Assembly: GCA_937907485.1 (NCBI GenBank)
Contig: CALESR010000043.1
Coordinates: 1 to 53,907 of the forward strand
Direction of reading: 5' to 3'
DNA: 53,907 nucleotides
Origin: an uncultured Paracoccaceae bacterium
GTDB taxonomy: Bacteria > Pseudomonadota > Alphaproteobacteria > Rhodobacterales > Rhodobacteraceae
In this document: piece after piece, positions 1-8,728 of the stretch
How positions within the stretch are numbered: position 1 is the stretch's first letter
Layout: each line of letters starts with the position of its first letter
Position numbers and translations under genes: made by a program
The notes under the pieces: model-generated
What the model saw: only the letters and a program-made list of their open reading frames with translations
The model's database searches: none
What the model was told of the DNA's origin: nothing

Positions 1-328
1 GGATGCCTGCACTTTCAGGCGTATAATGGTAATCGAGGCCGGTCTCGCCAATGCCGACGAATTTGGGATGCACGGCGAGGCGGGTCAAATCGTCCAGCGC
101 CACCAAGGGCTGCTCGCCCGCCCGCATCGGATGGATGCCGGCAGCATAAAAGACGCCGGGATAGGTTTCCGCCAGCGCCCGCACAATGGGTTCCCGGTCC
201 AGCCGGGTGCAGATCGACACCATGCGTGTCACACCGGCCTCGGCGGCGCGCGCGATCAGCGCGTCATGCTCGCCGTCGAATTCCGGAAAATCGAGATGGG
301 TGTGGCTGTCAACGAGGGTGGGCGTCAT
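1..328 (-). CDS. TatD-family metal-dependent hydrolase (3' part missing)
   Basis: About 109 N-terminal residues of a TatD-type nuclease/hydrolase are present; the rest lies beyond the window's left edge. The start reads MTPTLVDSHTHLDFPEF, with the metal-binding HTH-L-D motif of the amidohydrolase fold. It is followed by a GIHP motif (about residue 75) and GIGETGLDYHY (about residue 98), whose Glu is a metal ligand in the family. TatD proteins are metal-dependent DNases of the TIM-barrel amidohydrolase superfamily. The gene is last in the row dacC-tmk-holB-tatD, 16 bases after the holB stop, so it is probably co-transcribed. The family is clear; the exact substrate is unknown. Confidence 0.88.
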   Translation of the reverse strand, partial: MTPTLVDSHTHLDFPEFDGEHDALIARAAEAGVTRMVSICTRLDREPIVRALAETYPGVFYAAGIHPMRAGEQPLVALDDLTRLAVHPKFVGIGETGLDYHYTPESAGI

Positions 329-344
329 CGGGCTTTCCGGGGGT

Positions 345-1442
345 TCATCCGGTCGCCGAGCGCGAAGCGGACTCCAGTCGCAGGAACATATCCAGCACCA
401 GCGAGCCGGGGTCAAGATTGACGGCCCGCGCCGCGCGCGCGCGGTTGCCCAGATCAGCGGCCAGATCGGCCCAGCGGCGCGCGGCTGTGGCGTCAGGCGC
501 CAGCCGGGCCAGCAGCGCGCCCTCGCCGCGCACGATCTCGTCCGGCACCCCCAGCGCCCCCGCCCTTGCCAGCCGCGCCAGCAGCAGATCGACCAGTCGA
601 ACGATCAGATCAAAGAGGGCCTCGGTCTCGCGGCCACCAACAGAATTGCATAATTTCAACAATTGTGGCCGTGAGAGGCGGGGTATTCCGCTGAGGATCT
701 CGACAATTTCTGCATAGAGCGCAACGCCGCCAGATGTCAGACGTATCGCCTCGCCCACCGAGCCCCCCGACAGGGCCGCCAGCGCGGCGCCCTCCTCGGC
801 GGCGCCGACCGCCTGTTCCAGCGCCAGCGCCATATCCGCCGGGCCCAGCGGCGCCAGGCGCAATTCGCGGCAGCGCGAGCGGATCGTCGGCAACAGTTTT
901 GAGGGCTGATGCGAGATCAACAGCAGGATTGCCCGTTTCGGTGGCTCTTCCAGCGATTTGAGCAAGGCGTTGGCGGCGTTCGGGTTCATCTCGTCGACCG
1001 AGTCGGCGATCACCACGCGCCAGCCCCCCTCGGCGGCGCTGAGGCCAAAAAACTCGCGCAGGCGGCGCACATCGTCGATGACGATCTGGCTGCGCAGCTT
1101 GCCGGTCTTGTCGTCGGGGGTGCGGATCAGCGACAATACTCCGGGGTCGGCGCCCGCCGCGACCAGATGTGCCACGGGGTGCTCGGCGTCAATATCGAGG
1201 CTGTCTGGCGGGCCAAACAGCCCCCCCTCGCCGCCCCCCGCCCGCAAGAACCGCGCAATGCGCCAGGCCAGCGTCGCCTTGCCCACGCCGCGCGGCCCGG
1301 TAATCAGCCAGCCATGGTGCAACCTGCCCTGCGCCGACGCGTCGAGAAAGGCGCGCTCGGCGGCCTGCTGGCCGAAAAGCCGCTGCGTCGCGCGCGGATG
1401 GGGTGCGCCCTCGACCCGGTCAGGCTCGACCGGATCAGCCAT
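345..1442 (-). CDS. holB: DNA polymerase III subunit delta' (clamp-loader subunit)
   Basis: Encodes 365 residues. Delta' is a stator subunit of the clamp-loader complex that loads the beta sliding clamp on DNA. A P-loop-like segment, GPRGVGKATLAW, sits near residue 37, followed by an AAA+ region including LLKSLEEPPKRAILLLISHQ-type sequence (about residues 125-145) and the serine/arginine-rich TIRSRCRELRLAPL sensor segment typical of delta'/DnaX-like proteins. The ATG at 1442 is chosen because the family's N-terminus begins here and because it overlaps the tmk stop by 8 bases, indicating translational coupling. A longer reading frame upstream only runs antisense-free through tmk and has no family similarity. 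Typical length for alphaproteobacterial HolB. Confidence 0.92.
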   Translation of the reverse strand: MADPVEPDRVEGAPHPRATQRLFGQQAAERAFLDASAQGRLHHGWLITGPRGVGKATLAWRIARFLRAGGGEGGLFGPPDSLDIDAEHPVAHLVAAGADPGVLSLIRTPDDKTGKLRSQIVIDDVRRLREFFGLSAAEGGWRVVIADSVDEMNPNAANALLKSLEEPPKRAILLLISHQPSKLLPTIRSRCRELRLAPLGPADMALALEQAVGAAEEGAALAALSGGSVGEAIRLTSGGVALYAEIVEILSGIPRLSRPQLLKLCNSVGGRETEALFDLIVRLVDLLLARLARAGALGVPDEIVRGEGALLARLAPDATAARRWADLAADLGNRARAARAVNLDPGSLVLDMFLRLESASRSATG

Positions 1443-2067
1443 CGACCCGCTCGGCCAGATGGGTGCGCACGAGGCGCTCGACCTCATCGGCGACGGTGTC
1501 GGCGCTGCGGTGGCCATCGACCACCCGCACCCGGTGCGGATATTCGCGCGCCAGCGCCAGATACCCCGCCCGCAGCCGATGCTGAAACGCGGCGCCCAGC
1601 GATTCAAACCGGTCCTCGCCCGAGTGCCGGGCCAGCCCGCGGGCCAGCGCCAGATCCGGATCCATGTCGATCACCAGCGTCAAGTCAGGCTCGATCCCGA
1701 TCATCGCCGCGTGGAGCAGATCAACCTTTTCGCGCAGCGCCGCGCGGGCGGCGCCCTGATAAACCCTTGTGGAATCAGCGAAACGGTCCGAGATCACCAC
1801 CTCACCTGCCGCCAATGCCGGCAAGATGGTTTTTTCCAGATGATCGCGCCGCGCCGCGGTGAAGAGCAGGATTTCGGTTTCCGCCGACCAGCGCGCGGCC
1901 TCGCCCTCGACCAGCAGGCGACGGATTTCCTCGGCCCCGGTCGAGCCGCCCGGCTCGCGCGTCAACCGCGCGCCCAACCGACCCGCCAACAACCGCGTCT
2001 GGGTCGATTTGCCCGAGCCATCGACGCCTTCGACGCTGACAAACACACCACGCCGCAAGGAGGTCAC
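1435..2067 (-). CDS. tmk: Thymidylate kinase
   Basis: Encodes 210 residues, the normal size for dTMP kinase, which phosphorylates dTMP to dTDP using ATP. It starts with GTG (V-T-S-L-R-R-G-V-F-V). The P-loop EGVDGSGKST lies at about residues 13-22, the DRFADSTRVYQG nucleotide-binding segment near residue 92, and a LID-region arginine-rich stretch follows. The GTG start overlaps the carboxypeptidase stop as GTGA (2064-2067), and the 3' end overlaps holB by 8 bases, so three genes are translationally coupled. The pairing of tmk with holB is widespread in bacteria and supplies replication functions. Confidence 0.95.
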   Translation of the reverse strand: MTSLRRGVFVSVEGVDGSGKSTQTRLLAGRLGARLTREPGGSTGAEEIRRLLVEGEAARWSAETEILLFTAARRDHLEKTILPALAAGEVVISDRFADSTRVYQGAARAALREKVDLLHAAMIGIEPDLTLVIDMDPDLALARGLARHSGEDRFESLGAAFQHRLRAGYLALAREYPHRVRVVDGHRSADTVADEVERLVRTHLAERVDG

Positions 2068-3215
2068 GGAGCCAGCCCCAGATGCCCACGCAAGACGCTG
2101 ACCGCTGCGCCGAACCGGGTGAGCACACCGCCCTCGGCCACTGCGGCCCCGGCGACCAGCGGCAGGGTAAAGGGTTCGGGCAGGCCCGGAACCTCGACAA
2201 TCAACCGCGCGACCTCGGCCCCTTGGGCGATCGGCGCTGTCAGCGGGCCGTCGTATTCGACCCGCGCGACCATCTCGCCCTGCGCCATGGCCGGGGCCAG
2301 CACGCTCAGATCCTGCGCCGCGACCAAGGGCACAGTGGCGCTGTCGCCCATCCAGACCTCGGCCTCGGCAATGGTCTGACCCTGCGCCAGAACCCGACGT
2401 TCGACAAACTGGCGAAAAGCCCATGTGATGATGCGCTCGGCTTCCTCGACCCGCTCTCCCATGCTGGCAAGGCCCGAAAAAACAAAGACAATCCGCCTAT
2501 TTCCCTGCAAGGCCGAGCCAACCAGAGAATAGCCTGCTTCCTCGGTATGGCCGGTTTTCAACCCATCCAGCCCCACACCGGCACCCAGCAGCGGCACACG
2601 GTTGGGCTGGGTGATACCGTTCCAGGTGAATTCGGTTTCGCCCAGAATGGCGTAGTATTCGGGATAGTCCTCGATCAGATACCGCGCCAGAACCGCAAGA
2701 TCATGCATGCTCATCCGGTGGCGCGCGTCGGGCCAGCCCGAGGCATTGGCGATCGTCGTCTGGGTCATGCCGATCTGCGCGGCGCGGGTCTGCGCCATTG
2801 CGGCAAAGGCCTCTTCGGTGCCGCCAAGCCCTTCGGCCACCACCACGGCGGCGTCATTGCCCGAGACCACGGCGATGCCGCGGATCAGGTCAGCGGTGGT
2901 TGGCCGATGCCGGGTTTCCAGGAACATGCTGGACCCACCCATCGCATGCGCCCGCTGCGACACGGCCCAGGTGGTATCGAGCGACACCCGCCCCTGCGCC
3001 AGCGCGTCAAACAGCATGGCCAGCGTCATCAGCTTTGACATCGAGGCCGGTGGCAGCGGGATATCGGCGTTCTGCTGCGCCAGAACCTGCCCCGTGCCCA
3101 GATCGAGGATATAGAAGTTCGGCGCCCGCCCGCCATAAGGCGACTGCGCGGCGGCGCCGGTGATGGCGATCAGGCTGGCGATCAAGCTGGCGATCAGCAG
3201 GCGCATGATGGTCAT
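2064..3215 (-). CDS. D-alanyl-D-alanine carboxypeptidase (PBP5/6 type)
   Basis: Encodes 383 residues; removes the terminal D-Ala from peptidoglycan stem pentapeptides in the periplasm. A Sec signal peptide (MTIMRLLIASLIASLIAITGAAAQ) precedes the mature S11-family domain. All three penicillin-binding motifs are visible: SMSK (SxxK, about residue 60), SGN in VVSGNDAAV (about residue 119), and KTG in LKTGHTEEAG (about residue 222). A C-terminal beta-rich PBP5_C-like domain follows (about residues 280-380). The start at 3215 is preceded by GGAGA; an internal ATG three codons on is possible. It lies 86 bases after a SPOR-domain lipoprotein and overlaps tmk by 4 bases, an order common in Rhodobacterales. 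Confidence 0.93.
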   Translation of the reverse strand: MTIMRLLIASLIASLIAITGAAAQSPYGGRAPNFYILDLGTGQVLAQQNADIPLPPASMSKLMTLAMLFDALAQGRVSLDTTWAVSQRAHAMGGSSMFLETRHRPTTADLIRGIAVVSGNDAAVVVAEGLGGTEEAFAAMAQTRAAQIGMTQTTIANASGWPDARHRMSMHDLAVLARYLIEDYPEYYAILGETEFTWNGITQPNRVPLLGAGVGLDGLKTGHTEEAGYSLVGSALQGNRRIVFVFSGLASMGERVEEAERIITWAFRQFVERRVLAQGQTIAEAEVWMGDSATVPLVAAQDLSVLAPAMAQGEMVARVEYDGPLTAPIAQGAEVARLIVEVPGLPEPFTLPLVAGAAVAEGGVLTRFGAAVSVLRGHLGLAP

Positions 3216-3301
3216 GGGCGTCTCCGGGGCAAAGGGGCCGAGGCGCTTGAGGGCGCCCCGGTCGCAGTCTAGCGTCAAAGGGGGACGGGAAACAGACCCG
3301 C

Positions 3302-4489
3302 TCAGCGCACAACCGCGTAAGCGTCGGCAAAACCCAGCCCACGCACCTGAGCCAGAATGCGGCCGCGCTCGTCGGTCGAGGTGGCGGGGCCGACGACCAC
3401 GCGCCAGAACTGGTTCTCTCCGACCCGGCCCCGGCGGACTTCGGCGCCAAGGCCCGCCCGCTGCATCTGTGCGCGGGCATTTTCGGCGTTCGATTCGACG
3501 CTGAAGATGCCGATCTGCACAAAGGGCCGGTCGATCCGGGCGACTGGTTGCGCGGGCACTGGCGGCGCGGCAGGGGTCGCTGGCAGGACCGCGGCGTCCG
3601 GCGTGACGCCCGGCAGCGCAATTATCGTGGTGTCGGGCGCCGGCTCCTCGCGACGGAACAGGTCGCGCAACCGGCGGCGCGGCTGTGCTGGCGCGACGCT
3701 GGTCAATTCGGTCATCGTCTGGGTGGACGACGCAGTGGTCGCCGCGGTCGCCGTCGCGGTGGCTGCGGTGGCGGCCCCTGCGGCAGGCGCGAGCGCGGTC
3801 TCGCTGATGCCGGGCTCGGTCGAGGGCTGCCGGCGGAACAGGTCGCGCAGGCCACGGCGGGGCGCAGGGTCAACATCGGTGACAGGCACCACATCGACAG
3901 GCGATCCGGCGGGCGGGGTCACGGCCGCTGGCGCAGGTGCGGCGGCGGGCGCTGGGGTCGGCGCCGTGGCGACGGGGGCCACGGCGAGTGTTTCGGTGGC
4001 CGCCGTCGCGGGTTCGGGCGCCGGATCGATCTCCATCTCGACGCGCTGCAGACGCAGGGCAGTGACCTGCACCTCGGTCGGCGCACCGGCCAGCACGCCC
4101 AGCGCACTGGCGGCCTCGGAGGAAATCTGGAACTGCGGACCGGGGTTGTCACGCTCGCGGCGGAACAGCGCGCCGATCACCGTGGCGCCGGTCCGGGCGT
4201 TGCGGATCACCACGCGCTCAGGGTCCGCAGCCTGCGGATGCGCGACCCAGACGCCACCCAGCGAGGGCCGGCCATCCCAAAGGCCCGGTTCCTGCCGCTG
4301 AAAGACTTCCGGCGCCTCGACGTCGCGCTCGATCACCCGCTGCGCCGCGGCTGACGGGGCAGCAGCGGTCGTGGCCTCGTCAGGGGTCGCCATGCCCGCG
4401 CCGGTTGCCATGTCGCACCCCGCCAGGGCCAGGCCCATGACAAAGACGACTCCCACTCGCCCGAACGCGATGTTGCCTGCGTGATCCAT
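3302..4489 (-). CDS. SPOR-domain lipoprotein, RlpA-like
   Basis: Encodes 395 residues. The N-terminus carries a lipoprotein signal with lipobox L-A-L-A-G-C (Cys about residue 26, Asp at +2). A segment at about residues 80-155 (VVIRNARTGATVIGALFRRE ... SEAASALGVLAG) resembles part of an RlpA-like double-psi barrel. A long Ala/Pro/Thr linker follows, containing two diverged copies of an RDLFRR module (GLRDLFRRQPSTEPG and RLRDLFRREEPAPDT). The last 75 residues form a SPOR domain (FVQIGIFSVESNAENARAQM ... FADAYAVVR), which binds glycan strands lacking stem peptides at septa. Context next to a D-Ala-D-Ala carboxypeptidase fits a cell-wall role. Whether it has lytic activity cannot be told; the catalytic Asp/His of RlpA was not identified. 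Confidence 0.8.
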   Translation of the reverse strand: MDHAGNIAFGRVGVVFVMGLALAGCDMATGAGMATPDEATTAAAPSAAAQRVIERDVEAPEVFQRQEPGLWDGRPSLGGVWVAHPQAADPERVVIRNARTGATVIGALFRRERDNPGPQFQISSEAASALGVLAGAPTEVQVTALRLQRVEMEIDPAPEPATAATETLAVAPVATAPTPAPAAAPAPAAVTPPAGSPVDVVPVTDVDPAPRRGLRDLFRRQPSTEPGISETALAPAAGAATAATATATAATTASSTQTMTELTSVAPAQPRRRLRDLFRREEPAPDTTIIALPGVTPDAAVLPATPAAPPVPAQPVARIDRPFVQIGIFSVESNAENARAQMQRAGLGAEVRRGRVGENQFWRVVVGPATSTDERGRILAQVRGLGFADAYAVVR

Positions 4490-4649
4490 ACTGCCCTCGT
4501 ACGCCGGTGCGGTGCCTGAGCCCGCACGCTTGTTCGTCGCCCGAACTCTGGGCGCGTTTTGGTGCAGGATAGCGACAAGTGTCGCGCAAGAAAAGCCTTC
4601 TGCGCCCGCTTTGCCCGGCGCGCGCATCAACTTGCCGAGCGGCGCGGCC

Positions 4650-6308
4650 TCAGGACGGGTCGCGCCAGCGGTTGACCATCGGATAGCGGCGGTCCAGCCA
4701 GAAGGCGCGGGTGGTCAGGCGGGTGCCGGGGGCGGATTGGAATCGCTTCCACTCGGACACATACAACAACTGCTCGACCTTTTTCACCGTCGCACGCTCA
4801 AAACCGCGCGCCACCAGATCGGCGACCGAGCAATCCTGTTCGACCAGCCCGTCGAGAATGGCGTCGAGCACCGGATAGGGCGGCAGGCTGTCCTCGTCCT
4901 TTTGGTCGGGGCGCAACTCGGCCGAGGGTGGCTTGTCGATCACCCGCGGCGGGATCACTGCGCCCGCCGGGCCCTGCATCCAGTCGCGGTGGTTGGCATT
5001 GCGCCAGCGGCAGGTGTCAAACACGCGCGTCTTGTAGAGATCCTTGATCGGATTGTAGCCGCCGTTCATGTCGCCATAGATCGTGGCATAACCGACCGCC
5101 ATTTCCGACTTGTTGCCAGTGGTCAGCAGCATCGCGCCAGTCTTGTTCGACAGCGCCATCAACAGCAGACCGCGCAGGCGGGACTGGATGTTTTCCTCGG
5201 TCACATCGGGGGCGAAACCGGCGAACAGCGGCGCCAGAGCCTGCGTCACCGCCGCGCGCGAGCCGTCGATCGGCACAGTGTCCAGCCGTGTGCCCAGCGC
5301 CTGCGCCACAGCCGCCGCATCATCGAGCGAATGCTGCGAGGTGTATTCCGACGGCAGCATCACGCAATGCACGTTTTGCGGCCCCAGCGCATCGGCGGCA
5401 ATCGTCGCCACCAGCGCCGAGTCAATGCCACCCGACAGCCCCAGCAGCACCCGCTTGAACCCTGATTTCAGCAGATAATCGCGCGTGCCGGTGACCATCG
5501 CGTGATAATCGCGCTCAAGGTCGTCGGGCATCGGCGCACGCTCGCCCGGGCTGGCGCGCCAGCCTTCGGGGGTCTCGGTGAAATCGACATGGGCCAGCGC
5601 CTCGGCAAAACCAGGCAACAGATGCGTCAGATGCCCGCCGGGGTTCAGCACGAAGCTGGCACCGTCAAAGACCTGATCGTCCTGACCGCCAACCATGTTG
5701 AGATAGACCAGCGGCAGGCCCGTTTCGACGACCCGCGACACCATCAGCCCCATGCGAGTGTCGTGGCGCCCGCGCGAATAGGGCGAGCCATTGGGGACCA
5801 GCAGGATCTGCGCGCCCGTTTCCGCCTGCGCTTCGGCGACATCTTCGTGCCACGCGTCTTCGCAGATCGGCGTGCCGATGATCAGCGGCCCGATGCGGTA
5901 TGGCCCGGCGATATCGGCGGCAGTGAAGAGGCGCTTTTCGTCAAAGACCCGTTCATTGGGCAGGTGATGTTTGCGGATCACCGCGGCAATGCGGCCGCCT
6001 TGCAGGATAAGATAGGCGTTGAAAAGCTGCCCACCCTCGGCCCAAGGCCCGCCAATGCCGATCGCCGGACCCTCGGCACAGTCCAGTGCCAGTTGCCGCA
6101 GTGTCGCCATCGCCGCCTCGGCAAAGGCCGGTTTCATCACCAGATCCTGTGTCTGATAGCCGGTGATGAACATCTCGGTCAGCGCCAGCATGTCGGATCC
6201 GGCGGCGCGCGCCTCGGACCAGGCGGCCTTTGCGCGCTCGGCATTGGCGGCCAAGGCTCCGACGACAGGGTTCAACTGGGCCAGGGTCAGGCGAAATTTC
6301 TGCGGCAT
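4650..6308 (-). CDS. nadE: Glutamine-dependent NAD+ synthetase
   Basis: Encodes 552 residues; converts nicotinic acid adenine dinucleotide, ATP and glutamine to NAD+. It has two domains. The N-terminal nitrilase-fold glutaminase (about 1-260) shows its triad as ALTEMFITGY (Glu), RKHHLPNERVF (Lys) and GTPICEDAWH (Cys). The C-terminal synthetase (about 285-552) shows the ATP-pyrophosphatase loop LGLSGGIDSAL and TTGNKSEMAVGYATIYGDMN. Length is normal. The ATG at 6308 (MPQKFRLTLAQLNPVVG) matches the family's start; an in-frame ATG at 6341 is an alternative. Not obviously in an operon with the SPOR gene, which begins 160 bases further on. Confidence 0.95.
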   Translation of the reverse strand: MPQKFRLTLAQLNPVVGALAANAERAKAAWSEARAAGSDMLALTEMFITGYQTQDLVMKPAFAEAAMATLRQLALDCAEGPAIGIGGPWAEGGQLFNAYLILQGGRIAAVIRKHHLPNERVFDEKRLFTAADIAGPYRIGPLIIGTPICEDAWHEDVAEAQAETGAQILLVPNGSPYSRGRHDTRMGLMVSRVVETGLPLVYLNMVGGQDDQVFDGASFVLNPGGHLTHLLPGFAEALAHVDFTETPEGWRASPGERAPMPDDLERDYHAMVTGTRDYLLKSGFKRVLLGLSGGIDSALVATIAADALGPQNVHCVMLPSEYTSQHSLDDAAAVAQALGTRLDTVPIDGSRAAVTQALAPLFAGFAPDVTEENIQSRLRGLLLMALSNKTGAMLLTTGNKSEMAVGYATIYGDMNGGYNPIKDLYKTRVFDTCRWRNANHRDWMQGPAGAVIPPRVIDKPPSAELRPDQKDEDSLPPYPVLDAILDGLVEQDCSVADLVARGFERATVKKVEQLLYVSEWKRFQSAPGTRLTTRAFWLDRRYPMVNRWRDPS

Positions 6309-6457
6309 TGTCCGTCCGTCGCGCGGGGTTTGCCCTGTCATAGCAGGTTCGGGGCCGAGGAAAAGCGGCTGCCGGAAATCCGCTTGCTCCACGCCATTGT
6401 GCTGCCACATTCCGCCGACATCCCTTCGGTTGTCTTAACCTTTATCCTGGTGTCCCG

Positions 6458-6934
6458 ATGCCGTTCCTTCGTCCCTTGTTGCGTTTTCTGCGCGCCGAGT
6501 CCGGCGCTGTCACCGTTGACTGGGTGGTGCTGACCGCCGCGATCACCGGCTTGGGACTGGCCAGCGCGGCCGCCGTCCGCTCGGGCACCGCGGATCTGGG
6601 CAGCGAGGTTTCCACCTCGCTCAGCGAGGCCTCGGTGGCCGACCTTGGCTGCATGGGCGCTGGCAGCGGGCAAGCCGGGTTCGAGTGTTACACCGGCCCG
6701 ACGATCACCGGCACCGGCAACATGATGGGCTATGCCTGGATGCCGGCGTGCTCAATGACACCCGGCGGCGGCATGACCTGCGAAGGGTCGGGCGGGTCGG
6801 AGATCAGCGAAGAGTTCTTCATGTCGGACGGATCGACCTATATCCGCACCACCCGCAACGAGGACGGCCGCACGACGGTCACATGGACCGACGGATCTGG
6901 GCAGCGGGTCGAAGAACCGCCGCCGCAGGTCTGA
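6458..6934 (+). CDS. Flp/TadE-like pilin-related secreted protein, copy 1
   Basis: Encodes 158 residues. After a short basic leader (MPFLRPLLRFLRAESG) comes AVTVDWVVLTAAITGLGLAS, a single hydrophobic helix. The form G then five residues with Asp at +5 and an aromatic at +6 resembles the class III (Flp/Tad) prepilin cleavage signature. The remaining 110 residues are Gly/Ser/Thr rich with four cysteines (in DLGCMG, FECYTG, PACSMT, MTCEGS) and end in VEEPPPQV. A close paralogue follows directly. Function unknown; inferred to be a pseudopilin or envelope-anchored small protein processed by a prepilin peptidase encoded elsewhere. A TTAACC half-site lies just upstream. No clear ribosome-binding site is seen. 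Confidence 0.7.
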   Translation: MPFLRPLLRFLRAESGAVTVDWVVLTAAITGLGLASAAAVRSGTADLGSEVSTSLSEASVADLGCMGAGSGQAGFECYTGPTITGTGNMMGYAWMPACSMTPGGGMTCEGSGGSEISEEFFMSDGSTYIRTTRNEDGRTTVTWTDGSGQRVEEPPPQV

Positions 6935-6970
6935 TCCGCAAAGAACCGGGTGTTACGAGGGAGTAGATCC

Positions 6971-7465
6971 TTGATTTTCAAAATATTTTCAGAGCGGCTC
7001 GATCAGTTCGCCCGCGGGTTCCTGCGCGCCGAATCCGGCGCCGTCACCGTCGACTGGGTGGTTCTGACCGCCGCGATCACCGGTTTGGGGCTGGCCAGCG
7101 CCGCTGCCGTGCGCACCGGCACCTCGGATCTGGGCGGCGAGATTTCCACCGCGCTCAGCAGTGCCAGTGTCGCAGAACTGGGCTGCCTGGGCGCAGGCAG
7201 CGGGCCGGTGGGGTTCGAGTGCTACACTGGCCCGACGATCGTCGCCTCTGCGGGCAGCTGGGCGTTCGGCACCGGCGGCGGCTGCTGGTTCGATGATCAG
7301 GGCAACGGCGGCTGCGGCACGCCAACGATAACCCGGGTTGACAATTATACCATGTCCGACGGCCAGACCTATTCCCGCCGCAGGGTCACATCCGGCGGCA
7401 CGACCACCACCACCTGGACCAATGGCGCTGGCGAAACCGTGGACGAACCGCCGCCGATGACCTGA
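6971..7465 (+). CDS. Flp/TadE-like pilin-related secreted protein, copy 2
   Basis: Encodes about 164 residues. It shares the hydrophobic helix with the upstream gene: the run from LRAESG through AAAVR is identical in protein but differs at synonymous positions in DNA, which suggests an old duplication under selection. The soluble part again has four cysteines (DLG-region LGCLG, FECYTG, GGGCWF, NGGCGT) and a VDEPPPMT tail. I chose the TTG at 6971 because AGGGAG sits 7-8 bases upstream; a GTG at 6950 in the same frame would add seven residues. It lies 36 bases after copy 1, so they are probably one transcript. Function unknown, inferred as for copy 1. Confidence 0.68.
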   Translation: MIFKIFSERLDQFARGFLRAESGAVTVDWVVLTAAITGLGLASAAAVRTGTSDLGGEISTALSSASVAELGCLGAGSGPVGFECYTGPTIVASAGSWAFGTGGGCWFDDQGNGGCGTPTITRVDNYTMSDGQTYSRRRVTSGGTTTTTWTNGAGETVDEPPPMT

Positions 7466-7466
7466 G

Positions 7467-7811
7467 TCAGACGCGGATCACATAATCCTTCAGCGTGGTC
7501 TCGATCACCTCCCACACGCCGCGAAACCCCGGGCGGATCATGATGCTGTCGCCCGCGCGCAGGATATGGCGCGTGCCATCCTCGGCGGTCAGCACCGAGT
7601 GGCCCTCAAGGATGTGGCAATACTCCCACTCGTCATAACTCACCCGCCAAGCCCCCGGCGTCGATTGCCAGAGCCCGGCGAACAGCCCGTCGCGCTCCTC
7701 GATATCCCAACTGGTAAACACCGGATCGCCCGAGACAATCTTCTCGGGCGCCGGGCGGCTGTGGCTGGGCGATGCGGCGTCGCGGGTCAGGCGCTGGAAG
7801 GTGGGGCTCAT
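7467..7811 (-). CDS. Small cupin-domain protein
   Basis: Encodes 114 residues with a single cupin fold of the Cupin_3/DUF861 type (related to ureidoglycine aminohydrolase-like cupins). Visible features are DIEERDGLFAGLWQSTPGAW, SYDEWEYCHILEGHSVLTAED (the first cupin motif, with E and H candidate metal ligands) and GDSIMIRPGFRGVWEVIET (second motif). The start at 7811 has AGAGGGAAAG just upstream. It ends 2 bases after copy 2 of the pilin-like pair, converging with it, and is divergent from the crotonase gene at 7928. Substrate unknown; often annotated simply as cupin domain-containing protein. Confidence 0.85.
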   Translation of the reverse strand: MSPTFQRLTRDAASPSHSRPAPEKIVSGDPVFTSWDIEERDGLFAGLWQSTPGAWRVSYDEWEYCHILEGHSVLTAEDGTRHILRAGDSIMIRPGFRGVWEVIETTLKDYVIRV

Positions 7812-7927
7812 CTTTCCCTCTCGGTTTTGCCCACTTTGCACGCGCGGTGGCGGCACGACAAGACGCAGCGTCGCTGCTGGACAGGGCCCCGCCTGCCCCC
7901 CTAGGCTGGTGCCAACCGGAGGAAGCC

Positions 7928-8728
7928 ATGAAATCGCTCGACGCCCTGTCCCTGTCCTTTACCACCCTCGAGGTCGATGCCGAAGGCATCGCCACGCTGA
8001 CCCTGAACCGCCCCGACAAGCGCAACGCGCTGAACGCGGCGACGGTGGACGAGTTGATCGACATCTTCACGGTGATCCCGCGTGCCGGGGTTCGCGCCGT
8101 GGTGCTACGCGCGGCCGGAACGCATTTTTGCGCCGGGCTCGATCTGGTCGAACACCATCAGCAGGACCGTCGCCCCGAGGAGTTCATGCATCTGTGTCTG
8201 CGCTGGCACGAGGCCTTCAACAAGATGGAATATGGTGGCGTTCCGGTGATCGCGGCGCTCAAGGGGGCGGTGGTCGGCGGCGGGCTGGAACTGGCCAGCG
8301 CCGCACATGTGCGCGTGGCCGATGCCAGCACCTATTTCGCCCTGCCCGAAGGGCAGCGTGGGTTGTTCACCGGTGGTGGTGCGACAATCCGGGTGGCGGA
8401 TCTGGTCGGCAAGGCACGGATGATCGACATGATGCTGACGGGCCGGGTCTATCAGGGCGATGAGGCCATCGCGGTGGGCCTCGCGCAGTATCTGGTCGAG
8501 GACAGCGAGGCCAAGGCTTTTGCCCTCGCCCGTGCCGCGGCACAAAATCCGCCGCTGTCGAACTTTGCCATCTGCTCGGCCATCAGCCATGTGCAGAACA
8601 TGTCGGCAATGGACGCGGCCTATATGGAATCGGTGGTGGCCGGGATCGTCAACACCCAGCCCGCCAGCCGCGGCCGGTTGGCGGCCTTTGCCGACAAATC
8701 GGCGGCTCGGGTGCGACCCAACGAGTAG
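7928..8728 (+). CDS. Crotonase/enoyl-CoA hydratase family protein
   Basis: Encodes 266 residues of the crotonase superfamily, cytoplasmic, acting on an acyl-CoA thioester. The CoA/oxyanion-hole segments are LRAAGTHFCAGLDLVEHHQQ (about residue 65) and the Gly-rich KGAVVGGGLELASAAHVRVA (about residue 112), followed by FALPEGQRGLFTGGGATIRV. GGAGGA precedes the ATG. The family covers hydratases, isomerases and decarboxylases; residues alone do not separate these here. It stands alone between a divergent cupin gene and the convergent flagellar genes. Confidence 0.88.
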   Translation: MKSLDALSLSFTTLEVDAEGIATLTLNRPDKRNALNAATVDELIDIFTVIPRAGVRAVVLRAAGTHFCAGLDLVEHHQQDRRPEEFMHLCLRWHEAFNKMEYGGVPVIAALKGAVVGGGLELASAAHVRVADASTYFALPEGQRGLFTGGGATIRVADLVGKARMIDMMLTGRVYQGDEAIAVGLAQYLVEDSEAKAFALARAAAQNPPLSNFAICSAISHVQNMSAMDAAYMESVVAGIVNTQPASRGRLAAFADKSAARVRPNE

